Source of the DNA: CTSOIL-112 sp964293815
GTDB lineage: Bacteria > Pseudomonadota > Gammaproteobacteria > Burkholderiales > Burkholderiaceae
Length of the DNA: 64,000 nt
Assembly: GCA_964293815.1 (NCBI GenBank)
Contig: CAXYYC010000005.1
Location: 35,738 to 99,737 of the forward strand
Direction of reading: 5' to 3'
In this document: in pieces, positions 1 to 8,238 of the stretch
Layout: every line of letters begins with the position of its first letter
Numbering within the stretch: the stretch's first letter is position 1
Made by a program: the position numbers and the translations under genes
Notes under the pieces: generated by a model
Databases searched by the model: none
What the model was told of the DNA's origin: nothing
What the model saw: only the letters and a program-made list of their open reading frames with translations

Positions 1-2
1 GC

Positions 3-428
3 TTTGTCCTGTCCAAAATATTCGGTCGCGTCGTGCCGATGGTCGGAACGGCCGGCATACGCTATGAGGAAATCACGCCGAACCGCGTGGTTTGCACGCT
101 CAAAAATCGTCGCCGGATGCAAAACCACATCAAAGGGCTGCACGCCGCGGCAATGGCTCTGCTGGCGGAAACCGCCACCGGCTTCGTCGCAGGCGTGAAT
201 ATCCCTGATGATAAAATTCTGCTAGTTAAATCACTGCATGTGGATTACAAAAAAGTGGCAAAAGGTGATCTGAAAGCCGTTGCCACACTGACCGAAGCGC
301 AGCGCCAGCAAATCCTCACCGAACCCAAGGGTGAAGTATTGGTCGCCTGCACCGTCACAGACAGTTCCGGCGAAGAACCGATTCAAACACAAATGCTCTG
401 GGCATGGATTCCGAAGAAAAAAGATTAA
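3..428 (+). CDS. DUF4442-type hotdog-fold protein (5' end outside window)
   Basis: The reading frame is open from base 3 and already reads FVLSKIFGRVVPMVGTAG, so the true start lies before the window. The visible 142 residues look like the DUF4442 branch of the hotdog (thioesterase-like) fold, with the NHxxGLHAAAMALLAE-type segment and a later VKSLHVDYKK strand that are typical of the family. It lacks an obvious catalytic acid of known acyl-CoA thioesterases, so an enzymatic role is an inference. It ends in a basic PKKKD tail. It converges on cfa with 133 bp between them; no terminator hairpin was seen there. Confidence 0.7.
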   Translation, partial: FVLSKIFGRVVPMVGTAGIRYEEITPNRVVCTLKNRRRMQNHIKGLHAAAMALLAETATGFVAGVNIPDDKILLVKSLHVDYKKVAKGDLKAVATLTEAQRQQILTEPKGEVLVACTVTDSSGEEPIQTQMLWAWIPKKKD

Positions 429-561
429 GCATATCGTTGAACTCGGTCACTTTTCGCAGTCACATTCAGTAACCGAACCTGCATCTGCGTGCACATATTG
501 GGAAACATCCAATGCGCGCAGCCTGCGGCTATCGCCCTATCGTTCTATCAGCGCAGCGCTA

Positions 562-1683
562 TCAGCGTTTACTCAGATAGCCACCCGCCACACCGTTTTT
601 CGATAAAACCAATTGAAATAATTGATTGTTATCACGCACGCGAAATGAGGCCGCACTACACAGCAGATAAAACGTCCACATGCGTTTGAACCGCTCGCTG
701 TAGCGATCTTGCAACTCGTGCCAGCGGCGGGTGAAATTGTCGTACCACGCCATCAGCGTGCGATCATAATCCGCGCCAAAATTATGCCAATCTTCCAACA
801 CGAACAGACCGTCAAACCCTGACGCAATCTGCGCAGGCGATGGAATCAATCCATTGGGAAAAATATATTTATCGATCCACGGATCGGTTTTGACCTGTTT
901 GCGCTTGTTACCGATGGTGTGCAATAAAAATAAGCCTTTGTCTTTGAGTACGCGATGCACCAGCGCCATGTAAGTGCGGTAATTTTTGTAACCGACATGC
1001 TCAAACATCCCCAAGCTCACCACATGGTCAAACACGGCATGCCCTTGTATGTCACGGTAATCTTGCAAAACAAAGTGCACATCCAGCCCCGCGCAGCGCT
1101 GTTGCGCCAGCCTCATTTGCTCTTTGGACACCGTCACGCCGGTGACTTTCGCGCCGTATCGACTGGCGGCATATTGGGCGAAACTGCCCCAACCGCAACC
1201 AATATCCAGCACATGATCGCCCGATTTCAGCCCGATTTTTTGGCAAACCAAATCCAGCTTTGCCAACTGCGCCGCAGATAAATCCACGCTGTTCTGCCAA
1301 TACGCGCAGGTATAAACCATGTTCTCATCGAGCATACACTCATACACATCGTTGCCAATATCGTAATGCTCCTCGCCAACGATGAACGCACGCTCTTTGG
1401 ATTGAGGATTAATCAAAAAAGTTTTTAGAAGCAATGGCAAATGCTTGATTTTAGAAACCTTTTCTTCCAGTCGCGCGCTCATGATATGCGTTATGGTCGC
1501 ATCCAATTGCTCCGAATCCCAATCGCCATCCATATAGGTCTCGCCCAGTGCAAGCGAGCCGCCACGAATAATTTTTCTCAAGCACGATTCATTGTGAATT
1601 TGAATATCATGGGGTTGATCGCCGTTGAGCGTAATGTTGGCTTCGGACAGCAATTGACGTGCAAAATCGATGTAACGAGACAT
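562..1683 (-). CDS. cfa: cyclopropane-fatty-acyl-phospholipid synthase
   Basis: The protein is 373 aa, close to E. coli Cfa (382 aa). It transfers a methylene group from S-adenosylmethionine to cis double bonds of phospholipid acyl chains at the inner membrane face. The SAM-binding motif VLDIGCGWGSFA is present mid-protein, followed by the VTGVTVSKEQ segment and an FEHVGYKNYRTY stretch typical of Cfa. The start is set at 1683 because it sits behind an excellent ribosome binding site (AAAGGAGGAG, about 5 nt upstream); an in-frame ATG eight codons further upstream has nothing comparable. It appears monocistronic. Confidence 0.93.
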   Translation of the reverse strand: MSRYIDFARQLLSEANITLNGDQPHDIQIHNESCLRKIIRGGSLALGETYMDGDWDSEQLDATITHIMSARLEEKVSKIKHLPLLLKTFLINPQSKERAFIVGEEHYDIGNDVYECMLDENMVYTCAYWQNSVDLSAAQLAKLDLVCQKIGLKSGDHVLDIGCGWGSFAQYAASRYGAKVTGVTVSKEQMRLAQQRCAGLDVHFVLQDYRDIQGHAVFDHVVSLGMFEHVGYKNYRTYMALVHRVLKDKGLFLLHTIGNKRKQVKTDPWIDKYIFPNGLIPSPAQIASGFDGLFVLEDWHNFGADYDRTLMAWYDNFTRRWHELQDRYSERFKRMWTFYLLCSAASFRVRDNNQLFQLVLSKNGVAGGYLSKR

Positions 1684-1854
1684 GAGCTCCTCCTTTTCCC
1701 TTATCACTCATTGGTTTGTAATTTTTTGATCACGCTTTTTTAAATTTATCATTATCGTACTGCATTTAAACTGAATTTGCATTATTCAAATCAATCACTT
1801 AGGAAAAACACTCGGTTCAAAGCCACCCATTCGCACATCTACAAAATGACAAAA

Positions 1855-1872
1855 GGCGAACCGAAGTTCGCC
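1855..1872 (-). terminator. sdh operon terminator, distal copy
   Basis: The hairpin GGCGAAC-CGAA-GTTCGCC reads on the minus strand as a C(UUCG)G-type loop followed by TTTTGTCATTTT, a strong intrinsic terminator for transcripts coming from sdhB. A near-identical copy lies at 2035-2052, on the other side of the inserted element. Confidence 0.75.
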
Positions 1873-1873
1873 T

Positions 1874-2033
1874 GAGGCTGTTGACAAAGTCCCTCGCCCC
1901 TTGGGGAGAGGGATATAGGGAGAGGGGGCTAAATATAAACTATTTGAAATCAATAACTAAAAAACCACCCTCTCCCCTTGCCCCTCTCCCGTAAACGGGT
2001 GAGGGGTAAAACATAGGGTTTGTCAGCAATCTG
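1874..2033. repeat. terminator-splitting short element, copy 1
   Basis: About 160 bp of non-coding DNA lie between two copies of the same terminator hairpin (20 bp, one mismatch). The ends carry imperfect inverted repeats, TGTTGACAAA (1879-1888) and TTTGTCAGCA (2019-2028), matching 9 of 10. The core is a C/T-rich versus G/A-rich palindrome of the CCCTCTCCCC kind. The same terminal repeats border a second element at 30433-30706 with an unrelated core, so this looks like a small non-autonomous mobile element. Confidence 0.6.
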
Positions 2034-2034
2034 A

Positions 2035-2052
2035 GGCGAACCGAAGTTCACC
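2035..2052. terminator. terminator hairpin, proximal copy
   Basis: GGCGAACCGAAGTTCACC followed by TTTTG on the plus strand. It is a duplicate of the hairpin at 1855-1872 with one base changed in the stem. It lies 25 bp beyond the sdhB stop. Confidence 0.6.
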
Positions 2053-2077
2053 TTTTGTTTGAAACACCACGCACAAA

Positions 2078-2788
2078 TTAAACCGCGCGGCGCACCAGCA
2101 TTTCTTTGATTTTGCCGATGGCTTTGGTTGGGTTCAACTCTTTCGGGCACACGTCCACGCAGTTCATAATGGTATGACAGCGGAACAAACGATATGGGTC
2201 GTCCAAGTTGTCCAAACGCGCTGAAGTCGCTTCGTCACGGGTATCTGCGATGAAACGGTAGGCGGCGAGCAAACCGGCCGGTCCGACGAATTTGTCGGGA
2301 TTCCACCAGAATGATGGGCATGAAGTCGAGCAGCATGCGCACAAAATACATTCGTACAGGCCGTTCAATTCTTCGCGTTGTTCAGGCGACTGCAAGCGTT
2401 CTTTTTCAGGCGCAGGTGAGTTGTTAATCAAGTATGGTTTGATCGAGTGGTATTGATTGAAGAAGTCGGTCATATCTACGATCAAATCACGCACCACCGG
2501 CAAGCCCGGCAATGGGCGCAATACGATGGTCTCAGGCAAGTCATTCAGATTAGTCAAGCAAGCCAGACCGTTTTTGCCATTGATGTTCATCGCATCCGAG
2601 CCGCACACGCCTTCGCGGCATGAACGACGGAAGGAGATAGTTTCGTCTTCTTTTTTCAAACGCACCAACGCGTCCAACAACATACGGTCAGTGTCCTGCA
2701 ATTCCACTTTGATGGTTTGCATATACGGTTTCGCGTCTTTATCCGGGTCGTAGCGATAAATTTGAAACGTACGGATTCCTTTACTCAT
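2078..2788 (-). CDS. sdhB: succinate dehydrogenase iron-sulfur subunit
   Basis: This 236-aa subunit passes electrons from the SdhA flavin to ubiquinone. All three cluster sites are visible: C57, C62 and C77 (with D65) for [2Fe-2S]; C147, C150, C153 and C157-Pro for [4Fe-4S]; C204, C210 and C214-Pro for [3Fe-4S]. It is the last gene of sdhCDAB. The 134-bp gap after sdhA is unusually long for this operon and contains a hairpin (2893-2916). Transcription probably ends at the hairpins at 2052 or 1855. Confidence 0.97.
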   Translation of the reverse strand: MSKGIRTFQIYRYDPDKDAKPYMQTIKVELQDTDRMLLDALVRLKKEDETISFRRSCREGVCGSDAMNINGKNGLACLTNLNDLPETIVLRPLPGLPVVRDLIVDMTDFFNQYHSIKPYLINNSPAPEKERLQSPEQREELNGLYECILCACCSTSCPSFWWNPDKFVGPAGLLAAYRFIADTRDEATSARLDNLDDPYRLFRCHTIMNCVDVCPKELNPTKAIGKIKEMLVRRAV

Positions 2789-2892
2789 AATCGTGTCCTT
2801 TTCAAAATGCGTTCGTTAATTTTTCGGGTTAACGTCGCACCTTTTTGGGTTTTGCTAAATGTTCTCAGCTTGTTTTCAGCTTATTCTCAACT

Positions 2893-2916
2893 CGCCCAAA
2901 GCTTTACCTCTGGGCG
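2893..2916 (-). other. hairpin in the sdhA-sdhB spacer
   Basis: CGCCCAAAG and CTCTGGGCG form a 9-bp stem with one mismatch around a 6-nt loop, just after the sdhA stop. There is no T-run, so it is not a classic terminator. It could stabilise the sdhCDA part of the mRNA or be a processing site; this is inference. Confidence 0.4.
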
Positions 2917-2922
2917 AAATCC

Positions 2923-4719
2923 TTAGAATGTACGTGGTTTCGGTGGAACGGTGTCGACGGTCAGCGGTTTCATATTGACCGCTTTGTACGCCAGACGGTT
3001 GCCATCTTTGTACCACAAGGTGTGTTTCATCCATTCTTTGTCATTACGACCCAATGGGTGTTCTGGATCATTTTCAGGACGTTCGTAGTCGAGTACGCTG
3101 TGCGCGCCACGGCATTCGTGACGTGCAGCGGCTGAGATCATGGTGGCTTTCGCTACTTCGATCAAGTTATCCACTTCCAATGCTTCGACCAATGCGGTGT
3201 TGAACACTTGCGATTTGTCACGCAGATGGATGTGTTTGACTTGTTGCTCGATGTCCAAAATCGAGGTCACGCCTTTGTCCATGGTTTCCTGAGTACGGAA
3301 CACGGCCGCGTGTTTTTGCATGCTGGCGCGAATGTTGTTCGCGACGTCTTGCGCATACTCGCCGGTGGTTGAGTTTTTCAGACGTGCCAAGCGCGCCTCG
3401 GTCATTTCGGACGCGTTTTGCGGTAAATCTTTGTGGTTCAACGCGGATTTTTTCACAGCATCAACGATGTGGTTACCGGCCGAGCGACCAAATACCACTA
3501 AGTCGAGCAGTGAGTTCGTGCCCAGACGATTCGCACCGTGTACCGATACGCATGAGCATTCGCCAACTGCGTACAAGCCGTTCACCACTTGGTTATCACC
3601 ATTGGCATCAGGAACCACGACTTGACCATAGATATTGGTCGGGATACCGCCCATTTGGTAGTGAATAGTTGGCACAACAGGAATCGGTTCTTTAGTCGCA
3701 TCAACGTTCGCGAATTTTTTCGCAATTTCAAAGATCGATGGCAAACGTTTCATAATGGTTTCTTTACCAATATGCGTGACGTCGAGCAATACGTGGTCTT
3801 TATTCGGACCTACGCCGCGACCTTCTTTAATCTCTTGGTCCATAGAACGTGATACGAAGTCGCGCGGCGCCAAATCTTTCAGAGTCGGTGCATAGCGTTC
3901 CATGAAACGTTCGCCGTTGGCATTGCGCAAGATACCGCCTTCGCCACGCACACCTTCGGTAATCAGTACGCCCGCGCCTGCTACGCCGGTCGGGTGGAAT
4001 TGCCAGAATTCCATGTCTTGCAACGGAATACCCGCACGCGCCGCCATACCCAAGCCGTCGCCTGTGTTGATAAAGGCATTGGTCGATGCGGCGAAAATAC
4101 GGCCTGCACCACCAGTTGCGAACAAAGTCACTTTCGCTTGCAGATTCATCACGTCGCCGGTTTCCATTTCCAGCGCAGTCACGCCGAGCACGTCGCCATC
4201 TTGGTCACGGATCAGATCCAGTGCCATCCATTCGACGAAGAATTGGGTATGTGCACGCACGTTGCGTTGGTACAAGGTATGCAACAATGCGTGGCCGGTA
4301 CGATCAGCCGCCGCGCACGCGCGTGGTACAGGCTTTTCACCATAGTTGGCAGAGTGGCCGCCGAATGGGCGTTGGTAAATCGTACCGTCCGGATTGCGGT
4401 CAAACGGCATACCGAAGTGTTCGAGTTCGTACACATTATTGGCCGCTTGACGGCACATGAATTCGATGGCGTCTTGATCGCCCAGCCAGTCAGAACCTTT
4501 GACCGTGTCGTAAAAGTGATAATGCCAGTTGTCTTCAGCCATATTGCCCAATGACGCACCAATACCACCTTGCGCCGCTACGGTATGGGAACGCGTCGGG
4601 AACACTTTGGTCAAAACCGCTACGGACAAACCTGCTTCGGATAATTGGAGCGCGGCACGCAAACCAGAACCGCCCGCACCGACGACCACTACATCATATT
4701 TTTTTGTTAAAAGTGCCAT
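2923..4719 (-). CDS. sdhA: succinate dehydrogenase flavoprotein subunit
   Basis: The catalytic subunit of complex II oxidises succinate to fumarate at the cytoplasmic face. It is 598 aa. The FAD-binding GAGGSG motif lies at about residues 14-20, and H45 in SHTVAAQGG is the residue that covalently carries FAD in this family. The substrate-site HPTGVAGAG and NGLYAVGECSCVSVHGANRL blocks are intact. It is followed by sdhB and preceded by sdhD with a 9-bp gap, consistent with one operon. Confidence 0.98.
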   Translation of the reverse strand: MALLTKKYDVVVVGAGGSGLRAALQLSEAGLSVAVLTKVFPTRSHTVAAQGGIGASLGNMAEDNWHYHFYDTVKGSDWLGDQDAIEFMCRQAANNVYELEHFGMPFDRNPDGTIYQRPFGGHSANYGEKPVPRACAAADRTGHALLHTLYQRNVRAHTQFFVEWMALDLIRDQDGDVLGVTALEMETGDVMNLQAKVTLFATGGAGRIFAASTNAFINTGDGLGMAARAGIPLQDMEFWQFHPTGVAGAGVLITEGVRGEGGILRNANGERFMERYAPTLKDLAPRDFVSRSMDQEIKEGRGVGPNKDHVLLDVTHIGKETIMKRLPSIFEIAKKFANVDATKEPIPVVPTIHYQMGGIPTNIYGQVVVPDANGDNQVVNGLYAVGECSCVSVHGANRLGTNSLLDLVVFGRSAGNHIVDAVKKSALNHKDLPQNASEMTEARLARLKNSTTGEYAQDVANNIRASMQKHAAVFRTQETMDKGVTSILDIEQQVKHIHLRDKSQVFNTALVEALEVDNLIEVAKATMISAAARHECRGAHSVLDYERPENDPEHPLGRNDKEWMKHTLWYKDGNRLAYKAVNMKPLTVDTVPPKPRTF

Positions 4720-4728
4720 TGTTATTCC

Positions 4729-5094
4729 TTAAATCGCCAATACTGCGGCCAAGCTGTACACCACACAGCCGAGCAACCATAAAATTGTGAAAAGATGCAA
4801 AGCCAAACGTTGTGCCGGGCATTTGATGTAGTCCATCCAAATGTCACGCACACCAATCCATGCGTGGTAGGCCACGGCCAAGATGGTGAATATGGTCAAG
4901 GTTTTCATCACCGCGCCACTCATGAAGGCATTCCAGCCCACGAATGACATATCGGAGGCAACAACGAAACGCACCAACATCGCCACGACCCAGATCAGGA
5001 TGATGACGCCCGTGATGCGTTGCGCCAACCAGTCTTTCCAGCCATAGTGCGCACCAGTGGTGACACGAGCCGTACCTGCTTTAATATTTTTCAT
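4729..5094 (-). CDS. sdhD: succinate dehydrogenase membrane anchor subunit
   Basis: A 121-aa hydrophobic anchor with three membrane segments (about residues 20-40, 55-75 and 90-115). It contains the AHYGWKDWLAQRITG entry typical of SdhD and the YHAWIGVRDIWMDY block with the haem/quinone-side His and Asp-Tyr. The start at 5094 is chosen over one 13 codons upstream because GGGGAGT precedes it and the shorter form has the family's N-terminus; the longer form would overlap sdhC. Confidence 0.9.
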   Translation of the reverse strand: MKNIKAGTARVTTGAHYGWKDWLAQRITGVIILIWVVAMLVRFVVASDMSFVGWNAFMSGAVMKTLTIFTILAVAYHAWIGVRDIWMDYIKCPAQRLALHLFTILWLLGCVVYSLAAVLAI

Positions 5095-5110
5095 AATGAC
5101 TCCCCGTGGC

Positions 5111-5518
5111 TTAAATAAACATTTTGACGGCAACGATGGCAGTCAACAACAAACTGACGATAAACACGATGATGGCAGTTTGATGGCCACCTTCTTTAGA
5201 CACTTTGTAATGCGTGTCGAGTAACAGATAGCGTACACCGGCAACCGCATGGTGCATAATCGCCCAAACCAGTCCCAAAGCAATCAATTTCACCAGCGGG
5301 TTACTCAATACGCTCACAGCGCTCGCAAATTTATCAGCCGTGGTGAACATGGATGCGACCAGTGCCAAAACAAAAGGCAACGCCAAAAACATCGCCAGAC
5401 CGCTGACACGGTGCAAAATCGAGAGTTTACCTGCCAGCGGCAAACGGTAATTGCGCAAATCCGAAACATTGATATTGCGAAACTCCGGACGCTGGGCTTT
5501 TTGTGGTGTTTGACCCAT
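5111..5518 (-). CDS. sdhC: succinate dehydrogenase cytochrome b556 subunit
   Basis: A 135-aa membrane subunit with three hydrophobic helices. The signature LSILHRVSGLAMF and the HHAVAGVRYLLLDTH block, with its haem-ligand histidine, are clear. The start at 5518 has GAGG about 8 nt upstream; the longer frame adds 14 residues not expected in the family. First gene of sdhCDAB, 181 bp downstream of gntR on the same strand. Confidence 0.93.
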   Translation of the reverse strand: MGQTPQKAQRPEFRNINVSDLRNYRLPLAGKLSILHRVSGLAMFLALPFVLALVASMFTTADKFASAVSVLSNPLVKLIALGLVWAIMHHAVAGVRYLLLDTHYKVSKEGGHQTAIIVFIVSLLLTAIVAVKMFI

Positions 5519-5699
5519 AAGAGACCTCGTTAAGTTAAAAGAAAAAGAAAATCGACCCAAAAATCATAAAATACTGCTGTTTCAACCAAAACCCATCAAA
5601 CTGAACCGCGCTCTGCTTCACCGTTCAATCCGACCCAAAATCGCGCCACACAGCATACCAGCGCAATCCGAAAAACCCACATTCGTACCGCTCTCACGG

Positions 5700-6446
5700 T
5701 CATATCAACTCATTGCGATAATGGTAATACTTGGTGTTATACCAACCCAAACGCACTTCTACCGGCTGCTCTGCATAAGTATATGACACGCGCTCAATAT
5801 ACAACAAGGCCGAATTTGGCTCTACCGTCAAACGTCGCGCAACCTCAGCCGAGGCCAAATTCGCGGATAGATGCTCTACCGCTCGAATCATGCGCACATT
5901 GTATTCCGCCTCAAACCAGCCGTACAGACCACCTTTGTAATTCACCAACTTTTCCATGGTCACATCGGGAAAAATTTCCTTCGGCAACCAAATGTACTCA
6001 AATACCGCAGGCTCCTGACCAAACGACAGCAAACGGCTAATCACTGTCGCCTGCTGGTTTGGCCGCATTTGCAAACGCTCGCGCACCTCTGCGGGTGGAA
6101 CCGCGGTTTCTACCGCCAGCACGCTGGAATAGGTTTTAAACTCCGAACCATCCTTTTTCTGCATCCGCAAAAAGCGAAAACGATTCACCGGCTCCTGATG
6201 CGTGGCGACAAATGTTCCGCGTCCCTGACGACGTACCAACAAATTGTCTGCGGTCAGCTCGTCAATCGCTTTGCGCACCGTACCTTGGCTCACCTTATAA
6301 CGCAAAGCCAAATCCACTTCCGACGGAATCATCTCACCGGCATTCCACTCACCTTGCTCCAAGCTTTGCAATAACAAAGCCTTAATCTGCTGGTACAGCG
6401 GACTAAAAACAGGTGAGCTGTCGATAACGGCATCTCCATTGGCCAT
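5700..6446 (-). CDS. GntR-family regulator (HutC/UTRA type) of the sdh-mdh locus
   Basis: A 248-aa repressor-type protein: winged helix at residues 12-80 with the GEMIPSEVDLALRYKVSQGTVRKA recognition region, then a UTRA ligand domain to the C-terminus ending in LRLGWYNTKYYHYRNEL-like sequence. Members of this family sit beside sdh and mdh in many Burkholderiales. It is co-directional with sdhC and divergent from mdh. The likely ligand is an organic acid or related metabolite, which is inference. A palindrome in the divergent gap is a candidate operator for self-control and for mdh. Confidence 0.85.
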   Translation of the reverse strand: MANGDAVIDSSPVFSPLYQQIKALLLQSLEQGEWNAGEMIPSEVDLALRYKVSQGTVRKAIDELTADNLLVRRQGRGTFVATHQEPVNRFRFLRMQKKDGSEFKTYSSVLAVETAVPPAEVRERLQMRPNQQATVISRLLSFGQEPAVFEYIWLPKEIFPDVTMEKLVNYKGGLYGWFEAEYNVRMIRAVEHLSANLASAEVARRLTVEPNSALLYIERVSYTYAEQPVEVRLGWYNTKYYHYRNELI

Positions 6447-6716
6447 ACGGTTGTCCCTAAATTGGTTTGTTTTGTGTGTTAATGATGGTCACGCTCTGTC
6501 TCAATGACTCTTTTTATAAATTTTCAACTGTTCATCATCACTGTTGTTCCATTCGGCTCACCTGATACTTTTAATCAAGACACTTTTGCGTTGACATCAT
6601 CATTAGCATGATTAACATCAAGCCTCATAACGCATCATCGCAAGCCAATATCCAAAATCTCTCAACAATTGATGCCTCAATTATGCCCCAAAGCCATGCA
6701 GATGTCTACGGGTTCT

Positions 6717-6736
6717 TTATCTTATATAAGAGATAA
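6717..6736. promoter_or_regulatory. candidate GntR operator palindrome
   Basis: TCTTATATAAGA (6720-6731) is a perfect 12-bp palindrome inside a longer imperfect one. It lies immediately upstream of the -35 box of the mdh promoter and in the divergent gap of a GntR gene, where autoregulatory sites commonly lie. Binding is inferred, not shown. Confidence 0.5.
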
Positions 6737-6742
6737 GACCTA

Positions 6743-6771
6743 TTGACGTTTCCCTCATAGTTCTTTACACT
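6743..6771 (+). promoter_or_regulatory. sigma70-type promoter for mdh
   Basis: TTGACG, a 17-bp spacer, and TACACT. Both hexamers are near consensus and the spacing is ideal. The start of transcription would be near 6778, giving a leader of about 195 nt. Confidence 0.65.
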
Positions 6772-6973
6772 CGTGGGTGATGCATCAAGTGGTCGATTGA
6801 CTGAAGAGATGGGATGTTTTTTCAAAAAATATCACATCGGTGATTGAGGCGACACGAGGATTGCACCAGGTTTCATGGATTTTCCATTCTTCATTTATGA
6901 GTGCAAGGCTATTTGACGATGGAAAGTTATCATTTTTAACAAGTTTCACTCACTTAATTTTAAGGAAGTCATC

Positions 6974-7957
6974 ATGGCAAAAGCTCCTATGCGCGTTGCA
7001 GTGACCGGCGCTGCTGGTCAAATTTGTTACTCACTGTTGTTCCGTATCGCCAACGGCGATATGCTGGGCAAAGACCAACCAGTGATCTTGCAATTACTCG
7101 ACATCACCCCTGCATTGCCAGCGGTACAAGGCGTCGTGATGGAATTGGAAGACTGCGCGTTCCCATTATTGGCTGGCGTGGTGATTTCTGATGATCCAAA
7201 CGTTGCATTCAAAGACGCTGACGTAGCCATCTTGGTTGGCGCACGTCCACGTTCAAAAGGCATGGAACGCAAAGACTTGCTCGAAGCCAACGGCGCGATC
7301 TTCACCGTTCAAGGCAAAGCACTGAACGACAACGCCAAACGCGACGTCAAAGTATTGGTCGTGGGCAACCCTGCGAACACCAACGCCTACATCGCTATGA
7401 AATCTGCTCCTGATCTGCCGGCTGAAAATTTCACCGCCATGTTGCGTCTGGATCACAACCGCGCTTTGAGCCAATTGGCCGCGAAAACCGGTAAAGCCAT
7501 CGACAGCATCGAAAACCTGATCGTTTGGGGCAACCACAGCCCAACCATGTATCCTGACACCCGTTTCGCCACCATCGGCGCGGACAAAGTAGACGCATTG
7601 ATTAACGATCAAGCATGGACTCGCGACACCTTCATCCCAACCGTAGGCAAACGTGGTGCAGCGATCATCGAAGCGCGTGGCTTGTCATCAGCTGCTTCTG
7701 CGGCAAACGCAGCCATCGACCACATCCATGACTGGGTTTTGGGCACCAATGGCAAATGGGTCACTATGGGCGTTCCTTCTAAAGGCGACTACGGTATTCC
7801 TGAAGGCACCATGTACGGCTTCCCTGTGACTTGCGAAAATGGCAAATACACCATCATTCAAGGTCTGGAAATCGACGAATTCTCACGCAGCAAAATGGAC
7901 GCTACATTGGCTGAACTCGACGAAGAGAAGGCCGGTGTTGCACACTTGTTAGGCTAA
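6974..7957 (+). CDS. mdh: malate dehydrogenase
   Basis: NAD-dependent oxidation of malate to oxaloacetate in the TCA cycle. The 327-aa protein belongs to the LDH-like MDH group 2: nucleotide motif TGAAGQI at residues 11-17, substrate arginines in GARPRSKGMERKD (about 90-101), and catalytic H188 in WGNHSPTMYPD. It stands alone after its promoter and is closed by a strong hairpin terminator. Its product step follows fumarase, close in pathway to the sdh operon across the divergent gap. Confidence 0.98.
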   Translation: MAKAPMRVAVTGAAGQICYSLLFRIANGDMLGKDQPVILQLLDITPALPAVQGVVMELEDCAFPLLAGVVISDDPNVAFKDADVAILVGARPRSKGMERKDLLEANGAIFTVQGKALNDNAKRDVKVLVVGNPANTNAYIAMKSAPDLPAENFTAMLRLDHNRALSQLAAKTGKAIDSIENLIVWGNHSPTMYPDTRFATIGADKVDALINDQAWTRDTFIPTVGKRGAAIIEARGLSSAASAANAAIDHIHDWVLGTNGKWVTMGVPSKGDYGIPEGTMYGFPVTCENGKYTIIQGLEIDEFSRSKMDATLAELDEEKAGVAHLLG

Positions 7958-7993
7958 GAATTTCAGATAACCATCTGAATAGTCCGCTTTAAA

Positions 7994-8030
7994 AATCAAA
8001 TCGCCCGACATTTTGTCGGGCGATTTGATT
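7994..8030 (+). terminator. mdh terminator
   Basis: A perfect 17-bp stem (7994-8010 and 8014-8030) with a 3-nt loop, GC-rich in the middle and flanked by A and T runs. It starts 36 bp after the mdh stop and could act in both directions. Confidence 0.8.
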
Positions 8031-8178
8031 ATTGTGCGCCATCCCAGAATTGTTCTTTCTCGAAGAAAACCCACAAAGCCAAGCAAGGTCGTGCCACGTC
8101 TGTGCACGCAAGCCATGCAAAACTAACGCATTGACTATTTGACACACCATTCAGACATTCACCAAGTGAACAAAATAC

Positions 8179-8206
8179 GAAACCCGTGACCAATGCCACG
8201 GGTTTC
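8179..8206 (-). terminator. terminator of the yiaD-like gene
   Basis: GAAACCCGTG and CACGGGTTTC form a perfect 10-bp stem with an 8-nt loop, followed on the minus strand by GTATTTTG. It lies 33 bp past the stop of the OmpA-like lipoprotein gene. Confidence 0.65.
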
Positions 8207-8238
8207 ATTTCATAACCAGATCAAACCATTCCAAACAA

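Larger units (their letters stand above)
6447..6973. promoter_or_regulatory. gntR-mdh divergent regulatory region
   Basis: 527 bp without a gene. It holds a palindrome (6717-6736), a consensus promoter towards mdh (6743-6771) and a long leader of about 195 nt before the mdh start. AAGGAAG precedes the mdh ATG as ribosome binding site. No convincing small open frame was found in the leader. Confidence 0.6.

Noticed and set aside
3994..4554. A 186-codon plus-strand frame opposite sdhA.
   Set aside because: Antisense shadow of a highly conserved gene, with no start signal.
8031..8208. Possible short minus-strand gene beginning near 8208.
   Set aside because: It would run through the terminator hairpin and has no ribosome binding site.
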